Of a stretch of DNA of 64,000 nucleotides, positions 37,001 through 48,990 are shown in pieces. Within the stretch, counting starts at the first letter, position 1. Each line of letters starts with the position of its first letter. The position numbers were made by a program, and so were the translations under genes. The stretch is taken from the NCBI GenBank assembly GCA_003952965.2, contig CM025849.1:15117064-15181063 (forward strand). Direction: 5' to 3'. The DNA is from Morella rubra. Taxonomy: Eukaryota > Streptophyta > Magnoliopsida > Fagales > Myricaceae. The notes under the pieces were generated by a model that had not been told where the DNA came from, searched no databases, and worked only from the letters and a program-made list of their open reading frames with translations.

Positions 37001-37961
37001 TACGAGGAGCTCTACAGGAGGATAGCCAACATGTTTGGAATAGAAAGATCAGATATACTAAGCCCTGTTCTCTACAGAGATGCGAAGGGTGCTGTCAAGC
37101 GAACTGGAGATGAACCATTCAGGTAAGTTTGTTTTTATCCCTCAACTTTCTTTTGTTTATTGCTATTATCTTCTGGCTTTTTAAATGTATTAGTTTTGCC
37201 TTGAAACCTTTGGAAGTCGTAGTATGCATCTTTGAATGCATTTCTATTTTGTGAGAGTATATAATTGTTGGATCTTCCGTTTTTCTCTCTGTTGGAATTT
37301 CAGTGATTTTATTCAAACAGCAAAAAGGCTTACTATTCTTACAGATTCAGGTGGCAACAGTGTTCAAAGGTAAGAGTGAAAACTGACTTGCTGTTATGAT
37401 TTCTAGCTCTTTGATCCTCATCTGCCCCTTCTCATTTTAGGAATTGTCTTCTGGTTCCTATCTTAAAAAAGGTTTATGAGCTCCTGGTATTAAATCTGCA
37501 TTAATTCTAAATTAACTAGCCAGAAGCATAACTCAGTACTTCTATGGAATCTCCTTCACATCTTGGGGTTGAGCTTTCATTCTTACAACTATCTTTTAGA
37601 AGCATATAGTTCACTTTGCGCATTCTGACTAGGGAACACCTCCATGGGTATGCCTATTTTTTTCGAAAGCCTCTTTGGTGAGGATTGAATGCACCCCACC
37701 CCAATGATCTCATAACGAGTAATTCCTGAATTCTTTCTTCTGCATTGATCATCAAAATAATCAAGAACTCTATTTTTGTTCAAAAATACAATTTCTGGGT
37801 ATTTCAACAGTATATAGTTAACCAACACCCTTTAGTTTGAGAAGCATTCTGAAATTTGATGTTTAATTTTGTTTTGCAGGTCTTGGATTTCAGGAATGAG
37901 GAACGCTGAAAATGGACTAGATGCATCAAACAAGACAGGTCCCTTGAGCATATTTGTGTAA
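34082..37961 (+). CDS. ARF10/16/18: Auxin response factor, class C (ARF10/ARF16/ARF18 type), four coding exons
   Basis: A nuclear DNA-binding factor that acts at auxin-responsive promoters; class C members are mostly repressors. Coding exons: 34082-35161, 36215-37122, 37304-37369 and 37880-37961. All introns are GT-AG; the total is 2,136 bp, giving 711 residues. Residues 1-109 carry the dimerisation part (LWHACAGGMVQMP). About 110-212 is the B3 domain (FAKTLTQSDANNGGGFSVPR; RRHLLTTGWSTFVN). About 275-380 is the ARF domain (GKPFEVVYYPRASTPEF), crossing intron 1. The middle region has LLFGQPI (521-527). A PB1-type domain begins near 602 (CKVFMESED); its acidic motif is reduced to YRDAKGAVKRTGDEPF. 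The end is GPLSIFV. Exon 2 contains the miR160 site. Length and exon pattern fit ARF10/16 (about 670-700 residues in Arabidopsis). The frame before the exon 1 donor reads on into intron 1 for 78 codons, which could give a truncated protein if the intron is retained. Confidence 0.96.
35162..36214 (+). other. ARF intron 1 (1,053 bp)
   Basis: The donor follows CTTCTTCAG and the acceptor is CATTTCAG before GTGACATGGGATGAGCC, both in phase 0. The protein reads across as WRLLQ/VTWDEPD, a junction conserved in this family. The intron is T-rich, and the frame at 35767-36045 within it shows no known domain. Confidence 0.93.
36454..36474 (+). promoter_or_regulatory. miR160 target site in ARF exon 2
   Basis: The 21 bases starting AGGCATACAGGGAGCCAGG are complementary to the conserved plant miR160 at 20 of 21 positions; the only mismatch opposes the miRNA 3' end, where it is tolerated. 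The site encodes AGIQGARHAQFG at residues 440-451, as in ARF10/16/17. miR160 cleavage limiting these ARFs is established in plants; its action on this gene is inferred from the match. Confidence 0.95.
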
Positions 37962-38340
37962 CAGAGTGGAATTCGAGACTTAAGTTGAAAAACCAAATGA
38001 ATCTTGAAGGCTGCTAATTAATTTCTATTTTGCCAGAATTCGTAAATTTGTCACGAAATGTGGTTTGAGAAACAGGAAATGGAACTCTTATGTATGTAAC
38101 TCTTATGTATGGATCTTCACTTTAGTATTGTTCCTTAGTTTAAATGCCCGCATGTTTACTAAAATTTTGATGCTACAACTTCATGGTGGATTCTTGACGT
38201 CTCTGTTTGGCAAGAATCCATCTCTGTTAACTGATTTTTCCAGTATTTCAGTGGACACTAGTGCATTTCTCTATGTTAAATGCTTAGATTCTACGACAAG
38301 AAAATCCATTTCAAGCACATTCCAGCATCATAATGATTGA
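37962..38340 (+). other. Probable ARF 3'UTR
   Basis: Sequence after the stop is AT-rich, with repeated CTTATGTATG words (38088-38112) containing UGUA elements of plant polyadenylation regions. The exact end is not determinable. An open frame at 38065-38340 has no recognisable content. Confidence 0.4.
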
Positions 38341-39611
38341 AAATTCCAATGGGTCTTAAGGTCGAGTTCCGTCCCTCCTATCTATGAGAGCATAGGCATA
38401 ATAGCTTAGAAATCTACCAAACACAATCTTAGCCGGGAAAATAATAAAAGAAAAATCTCCCTCTATGCTTTTTGACTTCAATAGAGAGCATTAAGGGCCC
38501 TCTCAACTCTCAATCCACAGTTAATTTTGCATCCAACTGATCATACCCATTGGAAAGGTGTGGCTTTCGATCGGCTTTTTCTGAAAGGCCTTCCGATTTG
38601 ACTATGAAAGAGTTGGCCTTTGCTGTTGTCTGATATCCTCTCAGTGTCCATATTTTTGCTTCCTATTGGCTCCCAAATTGTTAAAACGAAAGACGAAAGG
38701 ACGTTTATGTTTCGTTATCTAACAAAAGTAGAATTAAGTGAAAACGAAGTGAAATAGTCATCTTAACTGTTTGGGGTTGGAAGAATTTCAAACGTCATCC
38801 ATCATATCCTCCTTAAAAAGGAGGCGGCCTTCATCAACCTTTGAACCTTGACTTCATCCCGCAGAAATTCCCCAAATTAACCCCCACAAAGACATAAAAG
38901 AGTTTTAGCATTTAGTATCAAAACAGTTCAAAAGTCTGCTCAAAGTCATGAGATTTGGGTTCTTCAACTGTCGAGTCTTTGAAACTTCATCTTCGATGTT
39001 GTTCTTTCACCTACCCCTACCATCATTATTGCATTAGCAACCGATGATGTTTCATAAATGAAGATCTTCTGTAATTTTTTATCCGGATTACACAGTGCAA
39101 TATGGAGAGAGATAGACACAACAAGTTGACTTTACACCATTTAATGCAGCTCAAGTAAAATTTCGAGCATCATGCGCTTTACAATGGGGTCCACTTGATG
39201 TGTTTATCTCTCTCTGAATTATATCGTGTAATTTGAACAGGAAATTACAGAGGATCCTAATCCAATGTTTCATAGATAAGAATTCTCTGCAAATTCTTTG
39301 CTCGAATTACGAACACATTGTAGGGCACACATTATCCGAAGTTTAATACGAACATCATTTTGTCCATCTTTCTACAATTGGAACAGGAAATTGTAAATGA
39401 TGTAAGTACAATATTTTGGACAACAGTTGAGTCCACAGTACCAAATCCAATTAGTTGACATTCAACAGCCACCATTGTAGTTTCCAAACCATCCAGCTGC
39501 CATGCCCTACTCTGTCAACCACTTACAACCTCACCTCGGTTGTCTGCTTTGGTCCCATCTAACAAGGCCTCCATCAATGTCATCATAGCAGAGGTCCACC
39601 ATTGCAACACT
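38341..39611. other. Intergenic, no gene seen
   Basis: Mixed-composition sequence with no recognisable frame or element termini. Confidence 0.45.
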
Positions 39612-40136
39612 TGAAAGTCTGCCTACGGAAATTATCATACTTATTTGATCTGACAAACAATCTTGAATTTGTCTGCGATTGAATCTCCAATCTTTGATAA
39701 TCTTCAAGTCTTGTTGATCTCACACCTTGAGTCTTTGATTTCACAACTTAACTCAAATGTTCTGCCTCATTTCTTTTCACTCACAGCAGTCACAAGGTTT
39801 CTCAAAGTTATAATTGCCAACTATCTAGAAAAAAGATATCTTATATTCTTTTTCTGAACCCTAGTTGTGTGATATAGCGTGAGATCGTTAGATACCTCAG
39901 ATCTTGGCTGTAGGATCGCATGGAAATTGTGATCATGTTTATTAACATATCACAATTTACCCGGAGAATTTAAGATTGATTTGTAAAATCCCTTTTGCTA
40001 ACAATTATTCGTTTATTTATTATTCCACCACACTATATTCCATATGAGTCAATAGGACCAGAATCATGTCACCGATTAAATCCCTAAGTCATATAATTCT
40101 CAATTTATAACTCGTTAGACTATCAATTGTTTCCAA

Positions 40137-40176
<40 letters not shown>

Positions 40177-40840
40177 TTAAAAAATTTTTCACAAAATACC
40201 ATTTGCCAATGGATTCTTTTCTAGTCTAACCTAATACAGATATATTGAATATACTGTCTCATCAAGAGACTGGTGGAGTCCTTATTGAACATTTATATAA
40301 ACCCATGTATTATGTACAAGACCAACGTTATCTGAATATTTGACCTAGAAAAATCATCACCAAATGACTCGGTCAAAGCACAAGTACACAATAAATAGAT
40401 CCATATAAACCTCTCAGATCTAAGGATACAATAAATCAATTGTGCTGAATACCTTCTCAACATCAGTGATCACTTCTAGAAGGTATTCATATTTGTTCTT
40501 GTTCAGTGTATGTACTCTTACATTACACCCACTTGTTACTTAAGGTCACTATCTCAATGACGAAGTCCTTCATCCTATCAAATAGAAGCACAACGAGTGT
40601 AGACTTTTCGTACATCAATATGTACCTTGGTCTAGAACAAAACATCAAGTGAACAAGGAACCGAAGAGTCATACTTCCACCTTTGATTCATTAATCATTG
40701 GCATGACTTTTTACAATGTTACTCAATAATATTATGTAACATCTTATGTCACATCATATTACCTAAATAAATAAATATAAACATGTGATATTTAAATAAC
40801 TATTATTCAGACAAATGATTTTTAGGGTATTATTCTTACA
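39612..40840 (-). mobile_element. Solo LTR (copy B), 1,229 bp, intact
   Basis: On the - strand it starts TGTAAGAATAATACCC and ends GCAGACTTTCA. It is flanked by a perfect 5-bp duplication ACACT (39607-39611 and 40841-40845). It aligns with the reverse orientation of copy A at 4847-7091 throughout, apart from the MULE nested in copy A. The (AT)n tract near 40143-40180 is the counterpart of that insertion site. Confidence 0.9.
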
Positions 40841-41128
40841 ACACTTTCTTGTCCTTATACGTTGCCATCCTATCTCTCGAGTATTTTTAAAAGGATAGGT
40901 CCACTATGTCACGTAGTTTGATTTATTAGAATAATTTTGTAAAATAATGTACACATAATTGGGATTACATAGGAAATCTATGGTATCTGATAGTAGATGG
41001 CTGCAGCTGCACAGTTATAGTTGGTGAGATCTTGATATGTCTGACCTATTGGAAAAGGCTACAAATCACAATCAAATCGACCTCTGAGTTGCGTGACAAA
41101 AAGATAAATCAATCACCTAAATTCTTAA

Positions 41129-41751
41129 GGGAAAATTACTCAGAACCCACTAGGTTTTAGGCCAAAATCAAAAGCCTTACTGGGTTTTAAAAAAAATTCA
41201 AAAGCCCACTTGGTTTATCAGTTTGATATGAAAACTAACTTGAGTCAACTCTGTTAGTAGAGATAATGGAGCCCAATCCACATAATATAAATGAACGAAT
41301 TGTTACTTGACATGTGCTCAAAAAAATTACATAAGCTTAGCCTGGCATGTTACACCCACATCCTACCACGTCAACCACGTCAGTCTACTCTATACTAACA
41401 AAGAAGCCTTGGAAGAAGCCCTAGGTTCATCGATCTGAAATCCCTCAAAGTTCTTTGCCCTTCTGCGAAGCTTTAAAGCTTTAGTTTGCCACGTCGTTTT
41501 GCCTTAGAAGTTTCCTTCAAGAAAGCTTCAGTCAGCCACGTCGTTCTCCCATTCTGCCTTGTGGGTCTTCCTCGACAATGTTCTCATTGAGCTCATCATC
41601 TGCTACAGATGCTCGAAATTTGGACATAGAGTTGGCTCGGGTTAGTTTTCGTACCAAACTGATAAACCAAGTGAGCTTTTAGATTATTTTTAAAACCTAG
41701 TGTGGCTTTTGATTTGGGCCTAAAACCTAGTGGGCTTTGTGTAATTTTCCC
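41129..41751. mobile_element. 623-bp non-autonomous Mutator-like element
   Basis: Terminal inverted repeats of about 120 bp begin GGGAAAATTAC and include CCCACTAGGTTTTAGGCC; the right end is the reverse complement. A perfect 9-bp duplication AATTCTTAA flanks it (41120-41128 and 41752-41760). The ~240-bp interior (41400-41640) is more complex, with two GCCACGTCGTT words and a GAAGCC-rich start, and could be captured host sequence. No frame there is recognisable. Confidence 0.92.
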
Positions 41752-42280
41752 AATTCTTAATTTTGATACCTCGTCGTCATTGTAAACTTTTCATCTTCAA
41801 CAGTACATCACAACTTGAGACGTACGACCTAAAATTTTAAATTCATTCTTATGAAAATGATGTAATGATGTCAAAATTAACGATTTAATTTTTCTTTTTT
41901 TATTGGATACGTACTGATCATACCAATTCATAATTGGACCGATATATAAATTTATGAAACTACATAAATATATATATAAATGCGTGTTGGATCGATTATT
42001 CTTTACAACACAAGAGTTTTGGTGGAGTCACCACAAATCATCAGGGTTTTTAGGTATGGTGGTTCACCCTTCACTTATATATATCTAAGAGATTTTATAA
42101 ACTATCAAGGTTATGATAATTGTAAAATTCAATATGACAAAGTAAACAACAATATCGGTGGTGTATTTACATATTCTTGTGAGTCGAGGATAACACCACC
42201 ACCCGCGGCTCCTCTTTCTAACCTTCAACTGACGCTTTTACCCTAACAAAATTTTTTCAAGTTAAAAAATTATGGAGTTA

Positions 42281-42472
42281 CCACCGGGAGTGGTGGCTTA
42301 ATGGTGCTGGGTTTTGATTAGGACCCAAAGGTGATGCCCAATGAAGGTTGGAATCTTGACAAGCTCATTCTGCCCCGATGGTTCCCATGTCATGTGGACT
42401 TCTGAGTTTTTAGTAGGGGCTTCGGCTTGACTTGATAATGGTTCACCCTTGACAAGTCTTTTTTGCTTACAA
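42281..42472 (+). mobile_element. tRNA-derived SINE, 192 bp, with 17-bp target duplication
   Basis: A pol III A box TGGCTTAATGG lies at 42294-42304 and a B-box-like GGTTGGAATCT at 42346-42356 (one or two changes from GGTTCGAATCC). The element is flanked by AAAAAATTATGGAGTTA at 42264-42280 and again at 42473-42489, a perfect 17-bp duplication typical of LINE-mediated retroposition. The right copy begins in an A-rich run that merges with the tail. No coding content. Confidence 0.88.
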
Positions 42473-42649
42473 AAAAAATTATGGAGTTAGAATTGTCATT
42501 TCCTACACTAAAAAATTACTTTACATTTATTAATAGAAAAAAATTTAAGAGGAGGGAGAATTTGAAAAAAATAACAATTTAGAGGATAAAGTACAATGAT
42601 TCTATGTGTATTTATCTAGAGCTGTGCACTGGTGATGGGCATTAAGGTG

Positions 42650-42878
42650 GACAAAGCCTAGAGATCCATTGCAAGTTCCAGCAGGGCCAATCACAAGATC
42701 AAGAGCAAAGAAAATCAAGGAAGCTATGCAAGGATTGGTGCAATCTACTTGCACCGAGTATGCCAATTTACTTTTCAAGACTCCAGCGTTCAAGATGGGA
42801 TCACAAGAAGAAAAACCAATTCCTATGTCATGTGATACAAGCTACAGAGGGAGGCACAACTTAATATTTTGGACCTAA
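42650..42878 (+). pseudogene. C-terminus of a Ty3/gypsy polyprotein
   Basis: The frame reads RDPLQVPAGPITRSRAKKI (19 residues) and continues with KEAMQGLVQSTC to a stop near 42878. The motif GPITRSRAKK, followed by a helical KEA(M/L)..L segment, is the characteristic tail of many plant gypsy pol proteins, after the integrase. Everything upstream is missing, so this is a truncated element. Confidence 0.7.
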
Positions 42879-42899
42879 TATTTAGGCTTCATAATTGTG

Positions 42900-43370
42900 G
42901 GCTTGTTGGGTTTTTTATTTATTTAGGGTTACTGTTCACGCGTTTAGGGTTACTATTCACGTGGCACTATTCACGGATCACTATTCATGCGGCACTATTC
43001 ACATGTGTTGTCCCACATTGGTTAGAAATAAGGGACTTCTACAAACCTCTTAGTATATTTAGGAGATTCTATGTATTGTTTTAGATTATCAAAGAAGTTA
43101 AATATTATTTTCTCTGAGAGAGTTTCTCTTTTAGTTCTTGAGTGAACTAAAGAACTTATCAAGAATTCTTCCTTGTGACATTCTAACTTCAATCTTGGTT
43201 CTTGAAGCAAAGATTTCAATGGGTCAAGATTATAACTATAATCTTGGTTCTTGGAACAAGAGTTCAACGGGTCAAGATTTGTTCCTTGACTTGATTTGTG
43301 GTATTCTTGGGTCTTTATTCAAATTGTTCGTGGGTTCAAGGGGTTTCAATCCTGCGGGTTCACATCAACC
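42900..43370 (+). mobile_element. 3' LTR/terminal region of the gypsy fragment
   Basis: After the pol tail come short repeats (ACTATTCACGTGGC, ACTATTCACGGATC, ACTATTCATGCGGC) at about 42950-43005, then TGTTGTCCCACATTGG and a leader-like region to GGGTTCACA near 43367. TGT(C/T)CCCACATTGG is frequent in plant LTRs. Exact ends were not established, and no target duplication was found. Confidence 0.5.
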
Positions 43371-43630
43371 GGTACTGACGGTGTGTCGGTTTACCTGCAC
43401 AGCCACCGGTACTGGTGCCGCAAACTATTCCCGACCCCATGGTGGCACCGATAACAATGCCAGATTTCGTTGATAACGAGGATTTCGATGGTAGCGGTTT
43501 CCACCACTAAAACAATTTTTTTTTACATTTATTTTATACAAACGACGAAGTTTCTCTCTTTCTAGTCTTAGCCTATGTGTTGCTTTCTCTCTCTCTCTTC
43601 CCTTCTATGATCTGGTTGCTTTGATTCGTT

Positions 43631-43759
43631 GTTAGGTTGATTTTCGTTTTGAGATTTGCAGATTTGGTAGTTTTTTGAATGCAATTTGAAAGTTGTTGGC
43701 TTGATTTTCGTTTTGGGATTTGTAGATTTGGGTTGATTTTGAATGCGATTTGAAAGTTA
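43631..43759 (+). repeat. Two-copy tandem duplication, ~65 bp
   Basis: Copies at 43631-43691 and 43692-43759 share TTGATTTTCGTTTTG(A/G)GATT and GAATGC(A/G)ATTTGAAAG. The surrounding 43370-43930 also has repeated ACCGCT units near 43860 and matching GTAGCGG words near 43490, in opposite orientation, suggesting an unresolved inverted-repeat transposon. Confidence 0.7.
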
Positions 43760-43930
43760 TAGGGTTGATCTATGAACAATTGTTGGGTAACTTGGGTTGA
43801 TATGCTTTCATTATTTATTTGTTTATTGATTTTGGCAAATATGGTTTGTGGGTGGCGGTAACCGCTACCGCTACCGCTACAATCAAAACCGTCACCCTTA
43901 AGTGCCGGTTTCCACACCTAACGGTGTCGT

Positions 43931-46900
43931 TGCAGTATTCGTTTTTAAACAATCGCTCATAGCAGTGGTGTTGGCAATGGCAGTGGAGGGCATACCGCCA
44001 CCACTGATGTACAGCCCTATATTTATCCAAAAAAAAAAAAAAAGTCTCATAAAACTTCCATGTACCTTACATGGACACAGAAAGTGAAAAGCCAATTTGG
44101 TTGAAAATGAAAAAGCAGGAGGGCCATGACAAACCAATCTATATGTCCTGTTTGCTTGTTTTAATAGTTTAGTTTGTTTGGGTTCGTTTCTCTAAGCACT
44201 GAATTGTTATTTTACGTCGTTCAAAGCTCATCGTGCAGAATCTTTTGCAGCAAAGTTCATGGACAACCGGAGGCCCATCAGGTCTTTGGGATCTGAAGTT
44301 CCAGAAAACATGCCCTGATTATTCGGCAGTTTGACTGCCAATTAGCTGGGTCTGTCTGCTCCCTGGTCCGTTTGAATTCCATGGAAACGACATAAAATTT
44401 TGTAATCCCAAATATAAATCCAACATTGGAAAAAGACAAATTTCTTCAGTGTAGAGGGTCCAGATAGACAACAAAAAGAAAGACAAAGCGTGTGGAACCA
44501 TGACCATGACGAAAGGGTTGAGATGGAGCAGAATCTCATTGTTGAAAGAACCAAAAAACTTTAGAAAAAAAAAAACTCACGTGCGATCTTCCAAATCGAT
44601 CGCCGTTTGGGTGGGCGGGCCTTACGTCGTTTTGACGTGTTTGGGTTTGACTTCTCTCGTCTTGGTTTGCATTTTCAGAGCATATATTTCTCCAATATCC
44701 CTCTTGGGATCTTGCTTCTCTGCTTTGAGATTTAGGATTTTGACAAGTTTATAAATGTTGATCTCGTGGAAGACAGTACTGCGCAAAGGCTGTTAAATTC
44801 AGGAGGAAACCGAGGCATTGTCCTCTGTTTTTTTTTATAGCCCAAACCACACGCTGTTGTTGTCTATTTATTGACCTAGCTATTTTTTTTCCCTAGGCTA
44901 TTGACCTAGCAATGTTTTTTTTTTCTTTTTTTTTTTTAATATTTCACTAAAGCGAGGCTCAGATTCTGACCTAGCAATGTTGTTTGTGAAGAGTTGCAAC
45001 TTTTATGATGGGTTTAATAATTCTCGGCCCACTTACTTAAGCTTGGGCTAGAAAAGAGCATTTGTACCTCATGAGAAGAGAGATCAAGAGCCCAAAGCCC
45101 AACAAAGCCCTATATCAGTAACATAGGCCTGCCATATTTCGTCTGCAGCACAAGCCTCACCTATCGAAAAGGGAACTTCACCTGTACAGAATGGGCTCTT
45201 CACGGCAAGTCCAATCAACCCTGTGAGATCACTGAACAAGAGAAGGCAAGTCACCTTTGATTATCATAAAAAAGAGATTCGAGTTTATTTATATAAATCT
45301 GCTCTTGGAGACCTACGAGACTGCATTTTCTGAAAACGTTACAAAATAGCTTCGTTCTTTGAAAGACAACAAGAAACAAGTATTGTGTTTCCATTATTTT
45401 TGAAAGACAACAAGAGCAAAACGAAGCATATTGGAAAAAATAATTTTCAAGTACTTTGTTTCAGCTCCCCAAGCTCATTCAAATTACAAGGATCAAAAGT
45501 TCAAAAAGAATCTAAAGGATCCAAGGGCATAGAGCTACTTCCGACCCTTGCTATAGCTGTCTTTTAGTGTGATAGTTCTACTGAACACGAGCTTCTCAGG
45601 AGTGAAATCTCTATCAACAACAAAATAACTTGGAATTGCAAGTAGAAATATACTTGGCTTAGAAAACAAAAAACAAAAAATAAAAAGCAAATAGTAAACC
45701 AAAACATGACTCAAACAGAAGAAATATGGCGCAAGGTCTCAAAATGCAGAAGATAGGAGACATAGAAAAAGCTATATGCATAAACCCCAATGAATGAAAA
45801 AAATGCACACTTGGTAAATGATAATGGAAAAAGAATTGGAACAAAAAGCTCAATTTTAACATCTCCACGCCAGGAAGATCTATTAAAAAATCAATGTTTT
45901 TATCCAGTTATGTTAGGTAGCACAATTCAACCTCTTATGGGCAAAGTGCACCGTAGTTCATATTTTATGTTGCTAAGGGGGGCGGGCCTAGTAAAAAAAA
46001 AAAAAAAATTAGGTGTAAATGTTTTTTTTGGGGGGAGACAATTGGGGCGGTGGCCCCAGTTCGCCCCCCCTTACCTCCGCTTGTGGATATCGTTCTTTAA
46101 TTGTACATCTAGAAATGTTACTTTTACATTTAATTGATGTAATTCTAAATTACAATGATGGACACAATAATTCTTGCTAAAGCAAATTTTGTTACTAAAG
46201 ATTGTATATTTACAAAGTCTACACAAGGTTGCTAAGTAAATCATTTAACCATTAGCTTGCCTTGTATTTACTAAGGTTTTTATCAAACTTGAATCTCTTT
46301 CTACGTACCGATTTGCATCTAATGGGTTTTCTTTTATTTGATAAGAAACATTCATTGCTTTAAAGCATTCACTTGCATCGGGGCTTTTAATTGCTTATGT
46401 AAAATTTCTTGGATCATTTTCAACATTTATATAATCTATACTAAATGTAATTAACACTAATAGACTTGATGGTTGGCTTGTTCTCTTACTCCCATTGTTC
46501 CATCATTCAAGGATGGCACATTGAGATCCGTACTTATATTATTATTATTTTCCACACATTCATCATCCCTTAATTTTGGTTTTTCGAGTTATTTGACTAG
46601 TGTGTTGAAGAAGAAAAAAACATATTTGATTTAAATAAGGCTCTTTTCAATGATAGAATCAATAACCACTACCATTCTACGCATAGCCAATAAACTTGTA
46701 TTCCTAAGTGTTGCTTTCTAACTTATCCCTTAAGGGTCTTAGGACAAGGTCCGGATTCCTTCCTATATAATACTATAATATATCCTAACTAAGGGCTATG
46801 ATGTCGCCAGCGCATTAACAAAAGGGTGTAAATGGTTCAAAATCATTTTAGCAAAAATAAAAATAAAAAAGAAGATAACTGGCATTTATGGTTAATGGTT

Positions 46901-47835
46901 CTCAAAACTCACCGTATAATTAAAAGAACATTTGTATTCGATTGCGTAAAAAAAAACCTCACGTTGTCTTTTTAAACCTGCACATGTCAGTCTGAAGTCA
47001 ACCTTGTCTTTTGCTTTTCAGACCCACAACCCATTTTGTACTCAATAAATTACTATAGAAGAGAAACAGTGTGAGATCAGAGTTTGAGGGGAATTCAAGG
47101 GAAAACATTGTATGAATGTGTGTAAAATGGTTCCCATGTTCGTGAAATTAAGCGAATAATAAAGAAAAAAAATGATGATAATGGAAGCAAAATGAAGGAT
47201 TCTTTTTTTTGGGTAAGTTCATCAATATGTTACCTCAAAATTTGTATAGCAAAGGGTAATGACCTTACAAAAAATATTCGTTCAAGCTCAGGCTACACTA
47301 ACCAAATCCCAAGGAAGCTACAGAGTAGTACCAACTAAACAACACTAACACGAACATCATCCCATACAGAAGATCTCTTTCAAAACTTTGAGGATCTCTT
47401 AGATCAAAATCAAACTGAAAATCAAGAAGATTTCTCACATTATGAAGACGTTTTACAGTCTTTGTTATTAATTCTTATTTGGTACACTAGTGATTTTGGC
47501 ATATAATACTGTGGACACCAAAAAAATACTCAATAATTATAGAATTATCATAACTCATTCAATCAAATAGTGATATACAAAAATTATTGCACTCAAACAA
47601 TGGTACTCTACATTAATCAGAACTATCAAAAATCTTGTGGTTCTTGCAACCACAATTACTCCAAAACTACATCTAATTCCAGCACACATAATTTCAAGTA
47701 CATCTAAAATTGTTTCTCAAAATACTAAATTCAAAAACTACATTAACTCATTTAGATTCTTCCACCTCTTATCAGTACGTCTTCACCTCCAACAGAATAT
47801 ATTTTCGCCTGATCATTACAATCATTTGTTGGCTT
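43931..47835. other. Intergenic, no gene recognised
   Basis: 44580-44760 is less AT-rich, with ACGTCG words and several short frames, and could be a promoter or exon remnant, but nothing is recognisable. 44830-44950 is T-rich low complexity. About 45990-46080 has a G/C-rich patch (GGGGGCGGGCC and GGGGCGGTGGCCCC). The remainder is AT-rich. Confidence 0.35.
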
Positions 47836-47839
47836 TTAG

Positions 47840-48990
47840 TTATAATCGATGTTTTGATGATAACAATAGAAGTAATTGAGATAATAAGCAAAGAAGATCC
47901 AATATGAGCACAGAACGGACAAGCAATGATCAATTCAATGGAAATGCCTTAAAAAGTGAAGACTCGAGTTACTAGGGTCATTTTTGTAACTCTATACTTC
48001 ATCTTTAACAAAGATTTGAACTACACACTCACATATTTTTCAAACCATATATAAATCGTTTTGTCACTTGTTTTTAGATCAAAATATGTTTTAGTGGCTT
48101 CAAATTATTCCTATGTAAGCTCACAAATCTTATTTATACTTATGAGGAGTTGGTCTTCAACATTGGTGTTTTAAAAGGTCAAAAATGAATTTTTGAATGA
48201 ACCACCTGATACTTTAAATGAAGAAGTCGACCAGATCATCGACGAATGGTTTTTTATTTTTAAATCAACATATTTCTCCAAGGGGGTTGACTAGGTATCA
48301 TGAACCGGTCGACCAGGTGATCGATTGCCTCATGAAGCGGTAGACTGGGTACTGTTTTTAAAAATAGTCGTTCTAACTTTTTGACCGTTGGGGTAACAGT
48401 AACTTGCAGCGGTTGACCAGATGATATAAGTAGTTGATCGGTACAACGAGATTTTTGATAAATCAACCTTAAATGGCTAGAAACAAAAGAGTGATAAAAA
48501 AACCTTTTAAATCCTACTTCTTACATCATTCACACATAATTGACATTTTCACATCTTTGTTATTGTGTGAAGCCTAAGAGATAGAAATTTTCATTGTAAT
48601 ACCCACTCTATCAAGGGAGTCTTATCAAGAAATTTTGTTCATCTATCTACATCTTTAAGAGAGTGATTCTCTTATTTCATTTCGGTGAGGGTTGTTTATC
48701 GAAAGAAGAAGTTTAGAGAGGGTTGTTCTCAAACTCGTTCTTGAGGCTTGAAGAGATGATCCTCAAGCTCAAGTGTAAGAAAAAAAATTTCTTGGTTGAA
48801 GGGAGTTTAGTAGAGAAACCTCAAGGCTCAGTAAAGGAGCTTGAGGGGTGATGTAGGCAGGTTTGCCAAACCCTAAAAATCTTGTGTTTATTTTTCTTCT
48901 TTTATCTCTTTACTTTGTGCTATTAGTTTCTTAATCAAATATACGTTGTATCTTTAGAATTGCATTATCTATTAATTGTGGTTAATCTTT
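47840..48990 (+). mobile_element. Copia LTR-like sequence (SIRE/Maximus type), ends not fixed
   Basis: ATGTTTTGATGATAACAAT near the start, repeated GGTCGACCAG/GGTTGACCAG words at 48220-48440, AACGAGATTTTTGATAAATC, and a late segment with GGAGCTTGAGGGGTGATGTA are together typical of large plant copia LTRs. I could not find a matching TG/CA pair with target duplication. No coding domain follows. Confidence 0.5.

Noticed and set aside
43573-43917. 114-codon - strand frame rich in Asn and Gln
   Set aside because: It lies over a tandem duplication of T-rich DNA; no recognisable domain.
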